Assembly: GCA_944358665.1 (NCBI GenBank) | Contig: CALVRP010000131.1 | Span: 1 to 6,981, forward strand | Length of the DNA stretch: 6,981 nt | Reading direction: 5' to 3' | Source: an uncultured Bacilli bacterium | GTDB taxonomy: Bacteria > Bacillota_I > Bacilli_A > RF39 > UBA660 | Shown: positions 4,761 through 6,981 of the stretch, piece by piece | How positions within the stretch are numbered: position 1 is the first letter of the stretch | How the letters are laid out: each line of letters begins with the position of its first letter | Position numbers and translations under genes: made by a program | The notes under the pieces: generated by a model | Seen by the model: only the letters and a program-made list of their open reading frames with translations | Told to the model about the DNA's origin: nothing | The model's database searches: none

Positions 4761-5720
4761 ATGGCAAAACCAAAAGTACAAACAATAACACTGAAAGTAA
4801 GTGATAATACAAAAGAAAAAATGCAGGAATATTTTGAAGATAAGAAAAGGCCAAAAACTCCGCCTTATGCGGTTTTCCAAGCCGACGAAATGGATACGGT
4901 TGTAACTCTATATGAATCAGGTAAAGCTGTTTTTCAAGGAATAAGTGCGGATATTGATGCCAACATTTGGAAAGAAACCGAAAGAAGATTAAATCCAAAT
5001 AAAACAGTTGAAATGAAAAAGGCTGGCGAAAAGAAAAAAGAAGCAAAAGAAAATAATAGTTTTGTTTATTATGCAAATACTATAGGTTCTGATGAAGTAG
5101 GGACTGGTGATTATTTTGGACCGATTGTTGTAAGTAGCGCTTATGTTACTAAAGAAAATATTCCTTTTTTAGAAAATTTAGGTGTTAAAGATTCTAAGAA
5201 AATGACTGATACCGAAATTTTAAAAGTAGTTCCTGAAATTATTAAAAAAATCCCATATTCGACAAGAATTTTAAATAACCGTGATTATAATGGGAAATAT
5301 AGTGATGAAATTAATATGAATGCGATGAAAGCCATCTTACATAATAAAGTTTTATTAGATTTAACCGAAAAATATCAAGATGTTAAATATATTGTAGTTG
5401 ATCAGTTTACATCACCAAGTTCTTATTTTAAATATTTAGAAATAGCTCCAATCGTACAAAAAAATATAACTTTTTTAACTAAAGCGGAAGATAAATGTTT
5501 GTCAGTCGCTTGTGCCTCTTTAATTAGTCGTTATGCCTTTATTAAAGAATTCGACAAGATGAGTAAAAGCGTGGGATTTGAACTTCCTAAAGGAGCCGGG
5601 GAGGCGGTTGATGAGGCGGCGATAAAAATAGTAAATCAAAGTGGATTAGAAGCATTAAATGATTTAGTAAAAATTAAATTTAAGAATACTGATAAGATTA
5701 AAAACCACTTAAAAATGTAA
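4761..5720 (+). CDS. rnhC: Ribonuclease HIII
   Basis: RNase HIII cleaves the RNA strand of RNA-DNA hybrids in the cytoplasm, removing R-loops and RNA primers. The 319 residues comprise an N-terminal TBP-like substrate-binding domain (about 1-85, with SGKAVFQG), a Lys-rich linker (about 85-100) and the RNase H catalytic domain. The active-site carboxylates are Asp111 and Glu112 in GSDEVGTGDYFGP, Asp214 in VVDQF, and probably Asp244 in KAEDKC. The motifs LGVKDSKKM, ASLISRY and LPKGAG then VDEAA are typical of the family. I start at the ATG at 4761 because AGGTGA lies 4 nt upstream and MAKPKVQTITLK begins the domain as expected; an in-frame GTG at 4734 lies in the promoter. Length matches B. subtilis RnhC (313 residues, from memory). 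Confidence 0.96.
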   Translation: MAKPKVQTITLKVSDNTKEKMQEYFEDKKRPKTPPYAVFQADEMDTVVTLYESGKAVFQGISADIDANIWKETERRLNPNKTVEMKKAGEKKKEAKENNSFVYYANTIGSDEVGTGDYFGPIVVSSAYVTKENIPFLENLGVKDSKKMTDTEILKVVPEIIKKIPYSTRILNNRDYNGKYSDEINMNAMKAILHNKVLLDLTEKYQDVKYIVVDQFTSPSSYFKYLEIAPIVQKNITFLTKAEDKCLSVACASLISRYAFIKEFDKMSKSVGFELPKGAGEAVDEAAIKIVNQSGLEALNDLVKIKFKNTDKIKNHLKM

Positions 5721-5722
5721 AG

Positions 5723-5750
5723 AAAGTTCCAATAAATGCACTTTTTTTAT
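5723..5750 (+). terminator. Weak intrinsic terminator after rnhC
   Basis: AAAGT (5723-5727) pairs with ACTTT (5740-5744) over a 12-nt loop, and the right arm merges into a run of seven T (5742-5748). The stem is short and has little G/C, so termination may be leaky. It sits 2 nt after the stop codon and ahead of a separate promoter for the next gene. Confidence 0.42.
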
Positions 5751-5767
5751 GTATTTTTAGTAAATAG

Positions 5768-5820
5768 TGTTATAATTAACTTAAGGTAGAGCAAAGTAAT
5801 CTGCCGACAGGGAGGTATAA
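5768..5820 (+). promoter_or_regulatory. Extended -10 promoter and leader hairpin of the acyl-CoA-synthetase-like gene
   Basis: TGTTATAAT (5768-5776) is a perfect extended -10, but no -35 is seen at 16-18 nt upstream. The predicted start is near 5783. The short leader can form a 6-bp hairpin: GGTAGA (5785-5790) with TCTGCC (5800-5805), one G-U pair, 9-nt loop. It ends 3 nt before the strong ribosome binding site AGGGAGGT (5809-5816), which stays unpaired. It may stabilise the mRNA 5' end. I recognise no riboswitch. Confidence 0.55.
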
Positions 5821-6981
5821 ATGGAAAATTTAAAAGTACTTAAAACAACTGAAAATGGAAAAATTGACAAGGAAAAAAGCAAAAAATTAACAGGTTATCC
5901 ATCAATTGATAAACCATGGATGCAATTTTACAAAGAAAAAGATAAGGATAACAGTCCGATAGAGTATACATTATATGAATATTTATGCAAATGTAACCAA
6001 GGAAATTTAAATGATATAGCTTTAGATTATTTTGGTACAAAAATAACTTATAAAAAAATGTTAGAAGAGATTGATAAGTGTGCCGAAGCTTTAGCTAAAT
6101 ATGGTGTTAAAGAAGGCGACTATATTACCATGTCTTTACCCAATTGCCCTGAAGCTGTATATATTTTATATGCAGCAAATAAAATCGGAGCTATTGTTAA
6201 TAGCGTTGACCCAAGAACAAAACCAGATGCCATGAAAAAATATATAAATGAAACTAATTCAAAAGTATTTTTGGCTTTGGATATGTGTTATGAAAATGTT
6301 AAGAATATTATTCCAGAAACAACTGCTGAAAAAATTATATCTATATCACCAGCTGATTCAATGCCATTAATAATGTCCGTTCTTTATAAATTAAAAACTA
6401 AAAGTGGTAAAGTAAAAGTTAGTCAAAATTTAATGGATTATGAGCGTTTTATAAAAAATGGTGCTGGTACAAAGGTTACTACTAAGAGATATGAAAAAGA
6501 TTATCCAGCAGTAATTGTAAGAACAGGTGGTACTACTGGTGAGCCAAAAGGTGTTGTTCTTTCTAATGATAGTATTCATGGGGTATTAAAAAACAACGAA
6601 GAAGGTGAAGTGAATTATCAAAGAGGACAAGATTTCTTAGATATTTTACCACCATTTATTAGTTATGGTATTGGTAATGCTATGCATTTAGGATTATGTT
6701 TTGGTATGCGGCTTATTTTAATTCCGGCTCTTACTACTTCAGATTTCCCTAAATTACTAGCAAAATATAAACCACATCACGTTTGTGGAAGTCCTGTTCA
6801 TTGGGAACAATTATTAGTTGATGCTAAGGCAGCTAAAACAGATTATTCAAAACTAATCACGGCTGGTTCTGGTGGTGACTCATTATCTGCATCACTTCAA
6901 AAACAAATTAGTGATTTTGTTCAAGAAAGAGGATGTAAGTATATGATTAGTCAAGGATATGGAATGAGTGAGACAGTAGCT
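5821..6981 (+). CDS. AMP-forming acyl-CoA synthetase-like ligase, N-terminal 387 residues (3' truncated by window)
   Basis: This is a member of the adenylate-forming (ANL) superfamily, which activates a carboxylic acid with ATP to an acyl-AMP and usually passes it to CoA. The ATG at 5821 follows AGGGAGGT at 4 nt, and the frame is open to the window edge. Visible are an N-terminal TGYPSIDKPWMQFY segment (about 24-37), a DIALDYFGTKITYKKM stretch and the phosphate-binding loop TGGTTGEPKG (235-244), where the usual Ser is Gly237. YGMSET (380-385) is the conserved adenine/Mg-binding motif. The C-terminal lid domain with the catalytic Lys is beyond the window. The N-terminal segment resembles ligases I recall from gut Firmicutes whose substrates are undefined; fatty-acid or aryl-acid activation is possible. 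Nothing nearby indicates the acid used. Confidence 0.88.
   Translation, partial: MENLKVLKTTENGKIDKEKSKKLTGYPSIDKPWMQFYKEKDKDNSPIEYTLYEYLCKCNQGNLNDIALDYFGTKITYKKMLEEIDKCAEALAKYGVKEGDYITMSLPNCPEAVYILYAANKIGAIVNSVDPRTKPDAMKKYINETNSKVFLALDMCYENVKNIIPETTAEKIISISPADSMPLIMSVLYKLKTKSGKVKVSQNLMDYERFIKNGAGTKVTTKRYEKDYPAVIVRTGGTTGEPKGVVLSNDSIHGVLKNNEEGEVNYQRGQDFLDILPPFISYGIGNAMHLGLCFGMRLILIPALTTSDFPKLLAKYKPHHVCGSPVHWEQLLVDAKAAKTDYSKLITAGSGGDSLSASLQKQISDFVQERGCKYMISQGYGMSETVA

Noticed and set aside
4582..5076. Leftward reading frame of 164 codons
   Set aside because: It runs across the small RNA, the rnhC promoter and the rnhC N-terminus, and has low-complexity Phe/Leu/Tyr-rich composition typical of an antisense shadow in AT-rich DNA.
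5785..5816. A known riboswitch in the leader of the acyl-CoA-synthetase-like gene
   Set aside because: It is too short and matches no riboswitch consensus I know; only a simple hairpin is supported.
5840..6040. Leftward reading frame of 66 codons
   Set aside because: Antisense to the start of the acyl-CoA-synthetase-like gene, with no supporting signals.
1..6981. Reassignment of TGA to tryptophan, since no TGA stop is used in the window
   Set aside because: Conserved Trp positions checked (for example WCGPC in thioredoxin and EWTDMY in rubrerythrin) use TGG, and no conserved frame needs TGA readthrough. Absence of TGA among seven stops is weak evidence in AT-rich DNA.

Overview
The window is AT-rich (roughly 30% G+C by eye) and looks like chromosomal DNA of an anaerobic, low-G+C member of the Bacillota, probably a gut-type Bacilli/Erysipelotrichia-like lineage. 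The evidence is an RNase HIII with its N-terminal TBP-like domain, an SpoIVB-type S55 protease, a rubrerythrin, strong GGAGG-type ribosome binding sites and sigma-A-like promoters. No phage, transposon, CRISPR or plasmid gene is visible. The standard bacterial code fits; every stop codon seen is TAA or TAG.

Left part (1-2264). The 3' end of rsgA (ribosome small-subunit GTPase) runs rightward and converges on a leftward gene for a PDZ/S55 serine protease of the SpoIVB family. The two share a perfect 13-bp bidirectional terminator that contains both stop codons. Upstream of the protease gene, also leftward, is a rubrerythrin gene with its own consensus promoter and a UACG-loop terminator. The tail of that terminator runs directly into the -35 box of the protease promoter.

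Middle (2250-3364). A leftward two-gene operon encodes a CvpA-like membrane protein followed, 2 nt later, by a thioredoxin. The rubrerythrin promoter starts at the thioredoxin stop codon, so the disulfide/peroxide genes trx and rbr are tightly packed and may be partly co-transcribed.

Right part (3315-6981), all rightward. First comes a two-domain protein joining a GNAT acetyltransferase to a transglutaminase-like cysteine enzyme with an intact Cys-His-Asp triad. Next is a short intergenic region that appears to encode a roughly 60-nt structured RNA with its own TTGACA-N17-TAAAAT promoter. Then come rnhC (RNase HIII) and the first 387 codons of an AMP-forming acyl-CoA-synthetase-like enzyme that runs off the end. 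The GNAT-transglutaminase gene and rnhC share an almost identical 30-nt promoter, which suggests common control or a duplicated promoter.

The rnhC / cvpA / thioredoxin neighbourhood resembles a contracted form of the rnhC-zapA-cvpA-polX-mutS2 region of other Firmicutes, with the GNAT-transglutaminase gene inserted. The most unusual items are the GNAT-transglutaminase fusion, the putative small RNA at about 4588-4648, and the duplicated promoter. No stretch of more than 300 bases lacks a gene.
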